From the NCBI GenBank assembly GCA_910587285.1, contig CAJULM010000012.1:7147-71146 (forward strand): a DNA stretch of 64,000 nucleotides, in the 5' to 3' direction. Source of the stretch: an uncultured Oscillospiraceae bacterium (GTDB taxonomy: Bacteria; Bacillota; Clostridia; Oscillospirales; Oscillospiraceae). Of this stretch, positions 21,987 through 31,054 are shown piece by piece; positions within the stretch are counted from its first letter, which is position 1; every line of letters begins with the position of its first letter. Made by a program: the position numbers and the translations under genes. The notes beneath the pieces are model-generated. The model made no database searches. It saw only the letters and a program-made list of their open reading frames with translations, and was not told the DNA's origin.

Positions 21987-23802
21987 CAGGACGGTTTTCA
22001 AAAAGACGGTGCTGCGCTTCTGGCCGCTGTGGGCGGCGTATCTGGTGGTCTGGCTGCTGGCCCTGCCCCTGAGCGGGGTGATGTACCTGCGCCTGCAGGG
22101 CCAGAACGGAGGCTCCTACATGGAGAACTTCGCCTTTTCGCACGTGCCGGGGAGTGTGCCGGGGGTGCTGGTGCTGGCGGCAGGCTTCGGGGCGATGTGC
22201 GCCATGGCGGCGTTCAGCCACCTCTACAACGCCCGGTCGGCCAATTTCTTCGGCTCCCTGCCTGTACGCCGGGAGGGGCTGTTTCTCACCCACTACCTGG
22301 CGGGGCTGAGCTTCACCATCGTGCCCAACATCATCATCGCCCTGCTCACCCTGCTGGTGGAGCTGGCCGGCGGCGTAGTGTCCTGGCAGGGGCTGGGGTT
22401 CTGGCTGGGGGTGAGCTGCGGGGAATGCCTGCTGTTCTACACCATGGCGGTGTTCTGCGCCATGTTCACCGGGCACATTCTGGCCCTGCCCGCCTTCTAC
22501 GCAGTGCTCAACGTGCTGGTCTACGGGGTGCAGGTCCTGATCCAGACGACCATGCAGGCCTTCTACTACGGCTATAACGGCAGGCAGATGGGCTGGACGG
22601 GGGAGCTGGTGCGGTGGTTCACCCCGGCGCTGAACCTGGGCAATAATGTGTACAGCTACTACTCCTATCCCGCCGTCCGGCTGGGGGAGCCGGAGCCCGC
22701 CCAGCGGGTGCTGGAGACCCATGGGCTGTGGACTGTGGGGATTTACGCCATCGCGGCCCTAGTGCTGGCGGCGTGCGCCTTCCTTCTCTACCGCGCCCGG
22801 CACATGGAGAGCGCGGGGGACGTGGTTTCGGTGAAGGTCATGCGCCCGGTGTTCAAATACGGCGTGGCGGCCTGCGTGGGGCCGGTGTTCGGCTATGCCT
22901 CCTCCCTGTTCCTGGGCCGGGGCGAGGCGACGCTGATGGTCTCCATTCTGGTGTGGGGGCTGATTGGCTACTTCGCCGCCCAGATGCTGCTGGACAAATC
23001 CTTCCGGGTGTTCCACAAGTGGAAGGGGGCTACAGCGGTGGCGGGGGCGTTCGTCCTCCTGTTCCTGGTGGTGGGCTTCGACCTCACCGGGTTTGAGACC
23101 CGGGTGCCCGACCCGGACCAGGTGGCGCAGGTGCGGCTGGCGGAGATGCAGACGGACAGCCTGGGCGACGACGGAGATCAAATCTATCAGGACATCACCG
23201 ACCCCGAGGTGATCGAGCTGCTCACCCTGGTGCATCAAGGGGTGGTGGACCAGGGGGACCGCACCCCGGCCGGAAGCGGCTGGCGCGGCGTCCATCTGGT
23301 TTTGACTTATACCCTGGAAGACGGCTCCACCCTGTCCCGGCGGTATTACGACGGGTGGCTCAACGTGAACGAGATCGAGCGGGAGGGGACGGCGGCCTGG
23401 GCCATGGAGCGGCTGCTGCAAAACCGGGAGCTCTACTGGCAGGCCTACGGCTTCGCGGCGTTGGAGGAAAACCTGGCCAAGCCGGACTGGCGGCTGAGCG
23501 AGGTGGAGTACGAAAATTATGAGTACGAAAATTATAAGTACGAAAGGGCGGATTATGTGGAGAACCCCTCCCGGTTCTACTACGGGAAGGACGCCCAGGC
23601 CCTGCTGGCGGCGGTGAAGGAGGACTTTTTCGCCGGGCGCATCGGCGTGCGCACCCTGACCCACGACAACACCGGGCCGATGTACAACCACACCCTGCGT
23701 TTCGAGGCGGAGAACAGCGAGGGGTACCTCAACCACGTGCGCATCCAGGTGCAGGACAGCGCCAGCAGCACCCTGGCCGTGCTGGAAAGGCTGGAGGGAT
23801 AA
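21961..23802 (+). CDS. ABC-2 type permease with extracytoplasmic C-terminal domain
   Basis: Membrane partner of the upstream ATPase, 613 residues. Hydrophobic segments cover about residues 20-45, 62-85, 110-145, 150-185, 240-265, 290-345 and 355-380. The last 230 residues are soluble and acidic and contain two near-identical runs of Tyr/Glu/Asn around residue 525 (YENYEYENYKYE). The substrate is unknown; YtrA-linked transporters are often induced by cell-wall-active compounds. Start ATG 21961 follows GGGAGGTGAGG. A start 21 bases earlier is possible. Confidence 0.85.
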   Translation: MRSGTSYFDRTVFKKTVLRFWPLWAAYLVVWLLALPLSGVMYLRLQGQNGGSYMENFAFSHVPGSVPGVLVLAAGFGAMCAMAAFSHLYNARSANFFGSLPVRREGLFLTHYLAGLSFTIVPNIIIALLTLLVELAGGVVSWQGLGFWLGVSCGECLLFYTMAVFCAMFTGHILALPAFYAVLNVLVYGVQVLIQTTMQAFYYGYNGRQMGWTGELVRWFTPALNLGNNVYSYYSYPAVRLGEPEPAQRVLETHGLWTVGIYAIAALVLAACAFLLYRARHMESAGDVVSVKVMRPVFKYGVAACVGPVFGYASSLFLGRGEATLMVSILVWGLIGYFAAQMLLDKSFRVFHKWKGATAVAGAFVLLFLVVGFDLTGFETRVPDPDQVAQVRLAEMQTDSLGDDGDQIYQDITDPEVIELLTLVHQGVVDQGDRTPAGSGWRGVHLVLTYTLEDGSTLSRRYYDGWLNVNEIEREGTAAWAMERLLQNRELYWQAYGFAALEENLAKPDWRLSEVEYENYEYENYKYERADYVENPSRFYYGKDAQALLAAVKEDFFAGRIGVRTLTHDNTGPMYNHTLRFEAENSEGYLNHVRIQVQDSASSTLAVLERLEG

Positions 23803-23834
23803 CAGGCGGGAAGCGCCTGGGAAAATCTTAACGG

Positions 23835-23872
23835 ACAGCCGCCCTGCAGGGCTTTGCAGGGCGGCTGTTTTC
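23835..23872 (+). terminator. Terminator of the GntR-ABC operon
   Basis: The 14-base stem ACAGCCGCCCTGCA/TGCAGGGCGGCTGT with a 6-base loop is followed by TTTTCT. Confidence 0.85.
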
Positions 23873-23881
23873 TGCTATAAT
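23854..23881 (+). promoter_or_regulatory. Promoter of the second HD gene, embedded in the terminator
   Basis: TTGCAG (23854-23859) and a perfect TATAAT (23876-23881) are 16 bases apart. The -35 lies in the right arm of the preceding terminator. Confidence 0.6.
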
Positions 23882-23919
23882 GGGGGCATATCAATCCGAT
23901 TGAAGGAGGGCGTATTATT

Positions 23920-24501
23920 ATGCCGGGCAAAGAGGAATTTATCGAAATCTATCAAGAGCACATCCACCGAGAGGGGGCCGCCGAGCTGCTGGACTACCTG
24001 GAAAATAAGAGCGACTTTTTCACCGCCCCCGCCTCCGCCCGGTTTCACGGGTCCTACGCGGGGGGGCTGTGCGACCACAGCGTGAACGTCTTCCGCTGCT
24101 TGGAGGCCTATTTGGAGCGGCCCCGGGTGAAGGAGGTCTACGGGCTGGACTACCCCATGGAGTCGGCAGCCGTGGCCGCGCTGCTCCATGACGTGTGCAA
24201 GATTGGCTGCTACAAGGCGGGCACCCGGAACGTGAAGGACGACGCCACGGGCAAGTGGGAGAAGGTGCCCACCTTTTTCTATGAGGATAAGCTGCCCTAC
24301 GGCCACGGGGAGAAAAGCGTGTACATCATCTCGGGGTTCATGCGCCTGACCCGGGAGGAGGCCATGGCCATCCGCTGGCACATGGGCTTCTCCGGCGTGG
24401 AGGACAGCCGGGTGGTGGGCCAGGCCCTTCAGCAGTACCCCCTGGCCTTCGCCCTGGCCACGGCGGATATGGAGGCGTCGTATTTTCTGGAGGGGAAGTG
24501 A
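23920..24501 (+). CDS. HD-domain hydrolase
   Basis: Protein of 193 residues with the HD pattern HGSYAGGLCDHSVNVFRCL, LLHDVCKIGCY and later YGHGEKSVYI and RWHMGF, in the order H...HD...H...H of metal-dependent phosphohydrolases. This type resembles phage- and plasmid-encoded HD hydrolases of about 190 residues. The substrate is unknown. The ATG follows GAAGGAGGGCG. Its last 12 codons and the terminator are duplicated in tandem just downstream. Confidence 0.82.
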   Translation: MPGKEEFIEIYQEHIHREGAAELLDYLENKSDFFTAPASARFHGSYAGGLCDHSVNVFRCLEAYLERPRVKEVYGLDYPMESAAVAALLHDVCKIGCYKAGTRNVKDDATGKWEKVPTFFYEDKLPYGHGEKSVYIISGFMRLTREEAMAIRWHMGFSGVEDSRVVGQALQQYPLAFALATADMEASYFLEGK

Positions 24502-24641
24502 ACAAAGCCCCCTCCCCGCAACGCGGGGAGGGGGCTTTGTTGTTATCCCCATCGGATATGGAGGTATCGTATTTTCTGGAGGGGAAGTAAAAAAAGCCCT
24601 CTCCCCGCAACGCGGGGAGGGGGCTTTTGTGTTATCCGGAG
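24464..24641 (+). repeat. Tandem duplication of an 89-base gene end plus terminator
   Basis: Unit 1 (24464-24552) covers the last codons of the HD gene, its stop and a terminator hairpin, GCCCCCTCCCCGC/GCGGGGAGGGGGC. Unit 2 (24553-24641) repeats this with about ten differences and TAA in place of TGA. Both hairpins are followed by T-rich tracts, so two terminators act in series and both also face the minus-strand operon. Confidence 0.85.
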
Positions 24642-24946
24642 CGTTTGGCCGGGATGAGCACGGACGAGACGATGAGTCCGGCGCCCAGAAGCTGCCCCAG
24701 GGCGATGCCCAAAAGGCCCGAGCCCCACACCGCCGCCATGTCCCGGAGGGGGAGCCACAGCCGTTCCTTCCGCAGCAGGGCCAGCAGGGCGATGGCGGGG
24801 ACGGCCAGGACGTACTGATAGGCCACCAGCTCCGCCGGGCTCATGTGGGCCAGCAGCAGCTCCTTGCCGCCGTACACGGCGCTCCAGATCAGAACGGTGG
24901 CAAAGGCGGCGGTAGCGCCCAGGGTTTGTTCTTTGCGTGCGCCCAT
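24632..24946 (-). pseudogene. Truncated EamA/DMT-family transporter
   Basis: Only 104 residues remain of a family that normally has about 290 residues and ten membrane segments. The visible part has an N-terminal segment TLGATAAFATVLIWSAVYGG, another around VLAVPAIALLALL, and a later LGIALGQLLGAGLIVSSVLI that looks like the third or fourth helix. The frame ends in the second copy of the 89-base duplication, so the 3' half was probably replaced during that event. The ATG lies seven bases after the stop of the CoA-transferase gene. Activity is unlikely. Confidence 0.7.
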
Positions 24947-24952
24947 ACCGCC

Positions 24953-25942
24953 CTATTCCCAGCGGACCGGTTTGGTGACGCTCATGCGCATGGGGGTGCA
25001 GGGGAGGGACAGGGGGCCGCTGCGCCCGCTGGCCTGGCGGAGTATCTCACGGGCCTGAATCTGGGGATGCCGGGCGGCCTCGTGGGCGGTGAGCACCGGG
25101 GCGCAGGGGATGTTGGCCGCGGAGAAGATGTCCTGAAGCTGCTGGCGGGTGCGGGAGGAGAAGAAGGGGGCGAAGATGGCCGTCATCTCCCCGTAGCGCT
25201 GGCACCGCTTCTCGTTGGTGTCGTAACGGGGATCGCTCACCAGCTCGGGCATACCCATGGCGCCGCAGAAGCGGTCCCACCCCGCGTCGCTGGCCAGGCC
25301 GACGGAAAAGTATCCGTCCTGACAGCGGAACACATCGTAGGGCACCAGAGTGCCGGGGTCGGCGCTGCCGCTGCGGGTGGAGGCCACCCCCTGGAGCTCT
25401 TGAAAGAGGATGGGGCTCTCCAGCAGGGAGAAGAAGGTATCATAGAGGGAGTAGTCGATCCAGGCCCCTTCGCCGGTGCGGGCGCGCTGGTGGAGGGCGG
25501 CGGTGATGGCGAAGGAGAGGGACACCCCGGCGAAGCACTCCGCCGCGCCCCAGCCGGACAGGGTGGGCTCGCCGCCGGGAAAGCCGGTCATGTCCATCAT
25601 GCCGCTGGCCGCTTCGGCCAGGGGGCCGCCGCTCTCCCCATCCTCCCGGATGAGGGCGCAGATCAGCTTGGGATAGGTGCGGCGCAGGGCGTTTTCGTCC
25701 AGGTGGGCGGGCAGAACGTCCCGCTCGGCCACCAGCACGTCCGCCGTGGGCAGCAGAGAGTCCAGCGGGGTGTCCGCCGGCAGAAGGCGCACCCCCCAGT
25801 GGAGGGCCTGCTGGGCGGGCGTGTCCGGGGCGGGGCAGGGGCGCATTACGGTGGCGCCGAAGTCGGCCAGCTGGGCTACGGCGTAAGCGCCGCACCGGCC
25901 CCGGCTCAGGTCCACGACAGTCAACTGATTCAGGATGCTCAT
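24953..25942 (-). CDS. CaiB/BaiF family (type III) CoA-transferase, second paralogue
   Basis: Protein of 329 residues with the type III fold signs VVDLSRGRCGAYAVAQLADFGA, a Gly-rich segment DGESGGPLAEAASGMMDMTG and WIDYSLYDTFFSLLESP. At the place of the catalytic Asp (Asp167 of the upstream paralogue, in GDHLSG) it has Glu135 in AECFAG. It is shorter than typical (about 390-430) and lacks part of the N-terminal domain (the RDKKS-like segment). Its ATG overlaps the stop of the upstream CoA-transferase gene (ATGA), so the two are probably made together and may form a heteromer like BbsE/BbsF. Confidence 0.88.
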   Translation of the reverse strand: MSILNQLTVVDLSRGRCGAYAVAQLADFGATVMRPCPAPDTPAQQALHWGVRLLPADTPLDSLLPTADVLVAERDVLPAHLDENALRRTYPKLICALIREDGESGGPLAEAASGMMDMTGFPGGEPTLSGWGAAECFAGVSLSFAITAALHQRARTGEGAWIDYSLYDTFFSLLESPILFQELQGVASTRSGSADPGTLVPYDVFRCQDGYFSVGLASDAGWDRFCGAMGMPELVSDPRYDTNEKRCQRYGEMTAIFAPFFSSRTRQQLQDIFSAANIPCAPVLTAHEAARHPQIQAREILRQASGRSGPLSLPCTPMRMSVTKPVRWE

Positions 25943-27123
25943 GGCCGCACCTCCATCTCCGCCGCGCCGCTGTTCACCAGCGCCGCCAGTTGTTCCTCGC
26001 TGTACCCGGCCTGGGCCAGATAGAGGGCGGTGTGCTCCCCCCGGAGGGGAGCGCCCTGGGTCACTCGGGTGTCGATGGTGTCGATATGGAAATGGCTGTC
26101 CGGGAAGCGGACGGGGCCCAGGGCCTTGTCGTCCACTTGGGCCAGCAGGGCTTGAGAGCGGGGATCGTCCATGGACTGGGCCACGCTGCGCACCGCCGCG
26201 CAGGGCACGCCCGCCGCCCGAAGGGTCTGCTCCAGCTCCTCCCGCGGGCGGGAGGACAGGGCTTGGCCGAGAAGCTGGGACAGCTCCTCCTCATGGGCCA
26301 TGCGCCCGGCGTTGTGAGCCAGGTCCGCTCGGGCGGCCGGCTCGTCCAGCGCCAGGGCGGCGCACAGCGCCCGCCACTGCTCGTCCCGGGTGACGTAAAG
26401 CAGGAGCCAGCCGTCCGCCGTGGGATAGCAGCCGCAGGGGGCGTATGCCGCGGAGCGGTTGCCCCGCCGGGCCGGGCCGCCCGCGCCCTGGGCCAGCTGT
26501 TCCCGCTGAAGGGAGAAAAGGGCGTCCAGGATGGAGATGTCGATGAGCTGCCCCCGCCCGGTCTTGGCCCGCTCCAGCAGGGCCAGGCTGATGGCCTGGG
26601 CCATATAGGTGCCGCTGAGGTGGTCGCCGAAGGCCACGCCCACCCGCACCGGGTCCCCGTCGGGGAAGCCGGTGGCGTCCATCACGCCGCCCATGGCCTG
26701 GAGATGGAGGTCCAGGCCGATATTGCGCCGCATGGGTCCCGTCTGCCCAAAGCCGTTGAGGGAGGCGTAGATCACGTCCGGCTTGATGGCGCGGACCTCC
26801 TCGTAGGTCAGACCCATGCGCTCCATGCTGCCGTACTTGAAATTTTCGCACACCACGTCGGCGCCGGCGATAAGGGCCTTCACAGCCTGCTTGCCCTCGG
26901 GCTTGGACAGGTCCAGGCTGACGCTCTTTTTCCCCCGGTTCAAAAAGGCGTAGTAGCCGCTGCTTTCCCCTCGGAAGGGGGCCCAGTACCGGGCCAGGTC
27001 GCCGGAGCCCGCCCGCTCGATTTTGACCACCTCCGCCCCCATGTCGGCCAGCAGCATGGTGGCCAGACTCCCGGCGTGGGCCTGAGTAAAGTCGATGATG
27101 CGGATGCCGGAAAACGGTTTCAT
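25939..27123 (-). CDS. CaiB/BaiF family (type III) CoA-transferase, first paralogue
   Basis: Protein of 394 residues with a full type III CoA-transferase pattern: IRIIDFTQAHAGSLATMLLA, GAEVVKIE, RGKKSVSLDLSKPEG, GADVVCENFKYGSMERMGL, YASLNGFGQTGP and the catalytic Asp167 in VAFGDHLSG. It would activate a carboxylic acid using a CoA donor, for example crotonobetaine/carnitine in CaiB or formyl/oxalate in Frc. The substrate is not readable, but neighbouring BCCT, BKACE and acyl-CoA dehydrogenase genes suggest an amino- or ammonium-containing acid. The start codon is at 27121-27123, with a GGGGAA ribosome-binding site. Confidence 0.92.
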   Translation of the reverse strand: MKPFSGIRIIDFTQAHAGSLATMLLADMGAEVVKIERAGSGDLARYWAPFRGESSGYYAFLNRGKKSVSLDLSKPEGKQAVKALIAGADVVCENFKYGSMERMGLTYEEVRAIKPDVIYASLNGFGQTGPMRRNIGLDLHLQAMGGVMDATGFPDGDPVRVGVAFGDHLSGTYMAQAISLALLERAKTGRGQLIDISILDALFSLQREQLAQGAGGPARRGNRSAAYAPCGCYPTADGWLLLYVTRDEQWRALCAALALDEPAARADLAHNAGRMAHEEELSQLLGQALSSRPREELEQTLRAAGVPCAAVRSVAQSMDDPRSQALLAQVDDKALGPVRFPDSHFHIDTIDTRVTQGAPLRGEHTALYLAQAGYSEEQLAALVNSGAAEMEVRP

Positions 27124-27144
27124 TGCACTTCCCCTTTCTACATG

Positions 27145-27194
27145 GCCGGCAGCCCGGAGCGGCCGTGGGGACGCTCCGGGCTGGGTGCGCCGGC
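27145..27194. promoter_or_regulatory. Hairpin between the reductase-like gene and caiB-like gene
   Basis: A nested inverted repeat pairs GCCGGC (27145-27150) with GCCGGC (27189-27194) and AGCCCGGAGCG (27151-27161) with CGCTCCGGGCT (27172-27182). The T run lies on the plus-strand side, so on the transcribed minus strand it is not a classic terminator. A processing or stabilising hairpin in an operon is one possibility. Confidence 0.5.
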
Positions 27195-27221
27195 TGTTTT
27201 TAATGTTTAAAATGAAGCTGG

Positions 27222-28251
27222 TTATAACGCGGGAATATGAAAACGGTCCAAATTGCCCCACGCTTGGTCCAGGGTCTGGCGGCCCTCTTGAATTTCAAGA
27301 ACCAGCTCCACGATCTTGTCATTGAAGGGAGTGGGGATACCGACCCGTTTACCGTCTTCCACAAAGCGTCCGTTGATCTGCCTGATTTCGCAGACACGGC
27401 CCTTTTCAAGGTCTTGAATCATGCTGGCCTTCTGCCCGCGGAAGGGGGTGTATATCCTGGTCCAATAGTCGATGACTCGATCCAGCCCCGCATGGTCGGA
27501 GAAGCACACGTTTTCCACCGTGGGGCACAGGCCGAACAGCTCCACAGGCCGCACGCCCAGGGCCTGAATAATGCGGGCGGCCTCCATCCCGGTGTTAGGC
27601 GATGCACTCCATCGCTTTCCGGTTGTCCAGGATGTCCCCCACCAAACAACCCAGCGCCGTGGCCAGACCGCTGAAGCAGGAATTGTCGGTCAGTTTGGTA
27701 TAGCGGGCCCCTAAAAGGTTGTCCGTCAATTCACAGTGGCCCAGCGCGTGCTGGAACATATTCTGGATTTGACGGGCTTCCTCAGTAATCTTTCCGTCCG
27801 GACGGCCGAAGGAGATGCCCAGCGTATCCTCCCCCGAGGCCAGCTTGCTTACCCCTGGACCCACGAATGTTCCGGAGAACTCCATGCCTCCGCCGACCAC
27901 ACGGTCCATCCCCACGAACTCGGCGGCAATATCTTCCGGGATACCGTTTTGCAGAGTCATCACGATGGTTTTATCGTTGGTATAGGGCATTGCGCCCGCC
28001 AGGGCTTCTCTCATGGTGGTCTGTTTGGTCAGGGAGATCACCAAGTCGTAAATGCCGGTCAGTTGGTCCGGCATGACGGCCTTCACCGGGACCACCTTGT
28101 CAACGCAGCCCACAATGTGCGCACCTTTGGCATTCAGCGCGTCCACATGGTCTCGATAGCTGTCTACCAGTTCGACGTCATATCCTTTTTCGGTTAAGTA
28201 CGCGCCGATGATGGTGCCCATGGCGCCAGCGCCCAATAATGTGATCCGCAT
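27222..28251 (-). pseudogene. Ketopantoate reductase-like dehydrogenase, broken by a frameshift
   Basis: Two frames together make one ApbA/PanE-type protein of about 340 residues. The first (27595-28251) holds the Rossmann start MRITLLGAGAMGTIIGAYL and continues through NGIPEDIAAEFVG to DILDNRKAMECIA, then stops. The second frame (27222 to about 27600) continues with NTGMEAARIIQALGVRP, QKASMIQDLEKGR and RQINGRFVEDGKRVGIPTPF, the family's C-terminal domain with the catalytic Lys in KASM. A one-base extra or two-base loss near 27595-27610 explains it. A true mutation and a sequencing error cannot be told apart. In this locus it may have oxidised a beta-hydroxy acid. Confidence 0.85.
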
Positions 28252-28255
28252 GGTG

Positions 28256-29887
28256 TCACTCCCCGCTTTCTTCCATTGCCGGGGTACTTTCCCCACGATA
28301 TTCCGCTTCCATCAGAGCTTGGTCTTCTTCAATCTCGGCCAGGATTTTGCCCTTGTCCTCACGCACCCACCGGAAGAAGGAGATTACGGCGAGGACGGAG
28401 AAAATCATAATGGGCAGGGCAACCAGGAGAGAGGACGTTTTGACGGGGGTCATGCCGCCGATGTTCATGACCACCAGCGCAATGGCTCCCATAGCCAGCG
28501 CCCAGGTCAGGCGCACATAGCGGGGTGGTTCCTGCCCCTGCTTGATCTCCTTGCAGGAGGTCTGCGCCATAGAGTAGGCGGCGGAGTCGATGGTGGTGGC
28601 GGAGAAGATGAACCCGCAGAAGCAGAACACAATCAAAATAATGAGAGACAAGGGCAGCTGCCGCAGAGAAGCCACGATTGCCGCGGCGTCTCCTTGCTCG
28701 TTGAGAATGCCGATGAAATCCAGGGAACCGCTCAGCTGCTGGTGCATGGCATTGCCGCCCATGATGCCGTGGAAAATGCCGGCGCCGATGGTGCCGGCGC
28801 CCAGGGTGGAGATGGCGATCTCCCGGAGGGTCCGGCCGCGGGAAACGCGGGCGATGAAAGCGCCCATAAAGGGAGCGTAAGCATAATACCACGCCCAGTA
28901 AAAAACAGTCCAGTCTTGGGCGAAGCCGGTTTGCCCGATGGGGTCGGTGTATACGGACATACGGAAGAAGTCGGTGATCATAATCCCGTGAGCGTTGACG
29001 TAGTTATTAATAATAAAGGAAGTGGGGCCGACGATCAAGATGAAAGCCAGCAGAGTCAGCACGCCGATTACATTGATATCACTGAGAATCTTGATACCCT
29101 TTTGCAGGCCCAGCGTGACGGAGGTGGTGAAGATGGCGGTCCAGATGCAGACCACAACAATGTCTACGCCAAAGGTGTGGGGAATGCCCAGAAGCTGGCA
29201 CACCGATTCGGACAGCATGGGAGTGCCGGAACCTAAAGAGGTGCCGTTGGCACCGATCAGGCCGAGGATCAAGGTGAAGTTAATGATTTTGCCCAGCAGA
29301 CCCTTGGCGTTGCGCTCGCCAATCACACCGGAGCAGGCATCTGCAAAGTGATAAGTGTTCATGTTGCGGTTCCAATACATATAGCCGATGGGGAAGGCGA
29401 GAACAGAGTAAATGACCCAGCCCAAGGGACCCCAGTGGAAGATGGGATAGGCCATGGCGTATTCTGTGGCCATCACGGAACCGGACGCCATATCAAAGGG
29501 AGGCGACTGCATATAGTAGGCCCATTCCTTGGTAGCCCAAGTCATCAGGGCGGTGCCGATGCCGGAACAGAAGAACATGGCGATCCAGGTCATCGTCTTA
29601 AATTCAGGGCGGGCCTTTGGGCCGCCGAGGCGGATCCGGCCCAGCTTGCTGAACGCGATGTAGAGGATGACAAACAGGAAAATCAAGGTAATAGCCAAAT
29701 AAGCCCAGCCGAAATTGTAAGCCGTAAAATTATAGAGATCATTCATGAGTGCTCCGGTCTGCTTATCAAAGATGACCATCAACAGGATCATCCCGAGAAT
29801 GACAACAGCAGAAACTAAGAAAAACGGCTTATCGACTTGTGCGTTTTCTGTCTGTTCTGCTGATGAAACTTTATTGATTTTGCGCAT
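28256..29887 (-). CDS. BCCT-family transporter (betaine/carnitine/choline type)
   Basis: Membrane transporter of 543 residues with about twelve hydrophobic helices. It carries the family signature DWTVFYWAWYYAYAPFMGAF (helix 8) and the conserved stretches GIGTALMTWATKEWAYY and FHWGPLGWVIYSVLA. These transporters carry quaternary-ammonium or similar zwitterionic substrates, either with Na+ or H+ or, in CaiT, by substrate exchange. The short N- and C-termini, without a long osmosensory tail, fit a catabolic rather than osmotic role. GAGGAG lies 9 bases before the ATG. The next gene starts four bases before its stop region, so they are co-transcribed. Confidence 0.93.
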   Translation of the reverse strand: MRKINKVSSAEQTENAQVDKPFFLVSAVVILGMILLMVIFDKQTGALMNDLYNFTAYNFGWAYLAITLIFLFVILYIAFSKLGRIRLGGPKARPEFKTMTWIAMFFCSGIGTALMTWATKEWAYYMQSPPFDMASGSVMATEYAMAYPIFHWGPLGWVIYSVLAFPIGYMYWNRNMNTYHFADACSGVIGERNAKGLLGKIINFTLILGLIGANGTSLGSGTPMLSESVCQLLGIPHTFGVDIVVVCIWTAIFTTSVTLGLQKGIKILSDINVIGVLTLLAFILIVGPTSFIINNYVNAHGIMITDFFRMSVYTDPIGQTGFAQDWTVFYWAWYYAYAPFMGAFIARVSRGRTLREIAISTLGAGTIGAGIFHGIMGGNAMHQQLSGSLDFIGILNEQGDAAAIVASLRQLPLSLIILIVFCFCGFIFSATTIDSAAYSMAQTSCKEIKQGQEPPRYVRLTWALAMGAIALVVMNIGGMTPVKTSSLLVALPIMIFSVLAVISFFRWVREDKGKILAEIEEDQALMEAEYRGESTPAMEESGE

Positions 29888-29930
29888 CTGATTTTCTCCT
29901 CTCTGCTCGTGCTTCGATTCTGCCTCCCGT

Positions 29931-30797
29931 TCAGAGCCCCAACCGTTCCCGGGCCTGGGCGGCGGTGAGTACCTTCGCGCCGAGGCGCTCCACCAGCTCC
30001 ACCGCCTTGGTCACCAGCTCCTCGTTGGTGGCGAACACGCCCTTGGCCAGATAGATGTTGTCCTCCAGCCCGACCCGGATGTTTCCGCCGTTGAGCACCG
30101 CCTGGGCGACCATGGGGTACTCCTCGCGGCCGATGCCGAAGGCGCCCCAGTGGGCTCCGGCGGGCAGCGCGTCGATCATGGCAAGCAGGTTCTTGGTGGT
30201 GGCCTCTGCGCCGTAGGGGATGCCCATGCACAGCTGGAACAGGGTGTTCTCCGGCAGCAGGCCTTCCCGGATCAGCTCCTTGGCCTGCCAGATGTGGCCC
30301 AGCTCAAAGGCCTCGATCTCCACCCGCACGCCGGCCTGGGTGATGCGCCGGGCGCTCTCCTGGAGCATGGCGTAGGTGGCCAGATAGGTGGTGGCCTTGT
30401 AGTTGAAGGAGCCGCAGTCCAGCGTGCAGATGTCCGGCTTGATTTTCTCCACGTGCTTCACCCGTTCGGCAGGGGAGACCATGTCGCTGCCCGGGCCGAA
30501 GATGGTGGGGTCTGCCGGGTCCTCTACGTAGTCCCCGCCCATGCCGGTGGTCAGGTTGATGATGACCTCCTGGTTCTGGGTGCGGATGAGACGGACCGCT
30601 TCCTCGTAGTACTCCAGCTTGCGGCTGGGGGTGCCGTCCGGCTCTCGAACGTGCAGGTGGACGATGGCGGCTCCGGCGCTGGCCGCGGCCAGCGCGGACT
30701 GGGCAATCTCCTGCGGGGTGGATGGGACGTGGGGATGCTTCAGGTGGCTGTCGCCGCTGACGGTGACAGCACAGGTCAGGATTACGCTGTGATTCAT
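29931..30797 (-). CDS. BKACE family (3-keto acid cleavage enzyme, DUF849)
   Basis: Protein of 288 residues. BKACE enzymes cleave a beta-keto acid with acetyl-CoA, releasing acetoacetate (or its shortened form) and a new CoA thioester; known substrates include 3-keto-5-aminohexanoate (Kce) and dehydrocarnitine. The zinc ligands are visible as His47 and His49 in IVHLHVREPDG and the Glu in VGLEDNIYL. Other family segments are INLTTGMGGDY and MGIPYGAEATTKNLLAMIDA. It is the first gene of the minus-strand operon, with its own promoter. Pairing with a BCCT transporter supports an ammonium- or amino-substituted substrate. Confidence 0.92.
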   Translation of the reverse strand: MNHSVILTCAVTVSGDSHLKHPHVPSTPQEIAQSALAAASAGAAIVHLHVREPDGTPSRKLEYYEEAVRLIRTQNQEVIINLTTGMGGDYVEDPADPTIFGPGSDMVSPAERVKHVEKIKPDICTLDCGSFNYKATTYLATYAMLQESARRITQAGVRVEIEAFELGHIWQAKELIREGLLPENTLFQLCMGIPYGAEATTKNLLAMIDALPAGAHWGAFGIGREEYPMVAQAVLNGGNIRVGLEDNIYLAKGVFATNEELVTKAVELVERLGAKVLTAAQARERLGL

Positions 30798-30820
30798 ACT
30801 CGTTTACACCTCCTGAATGA

Positions 30821-30849
30821 AGCATATTGCATAAAAAATATTTGTGCAA
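30821..30849 (-). promoter_or_regulatory. Promoter of the BKACE-BCCT operon
   Basis: On the minus strand TTGCAC (30844-30849) and TATGCT (30821-30826) are 17 bases apart. AGGAGGTG follows before the start codon. The 300 bases between this operon and the HxlR gene are AT-rich and otherwise contain only the terminator at 31055. Confidence 0.7.
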
Positions 30850-31054
30850 GACCGCGCTTTTTTTGCTCATTGTTGAATGTGGCGCGATTGTATCAAATGA
30901 TATGCTTTGTAGAGAAAAGAAACTATTTGGCAAAAGATGTTAGATTCCCGGCATTTTATTCGGCATAAGAAACATTTTTAAGCAAAATATTTTTTGTGCG
31001 AACTGAGCGGGCGAACGAAGTTCGCCAGAAAAATATTTCGTAATAAAAAATTTT

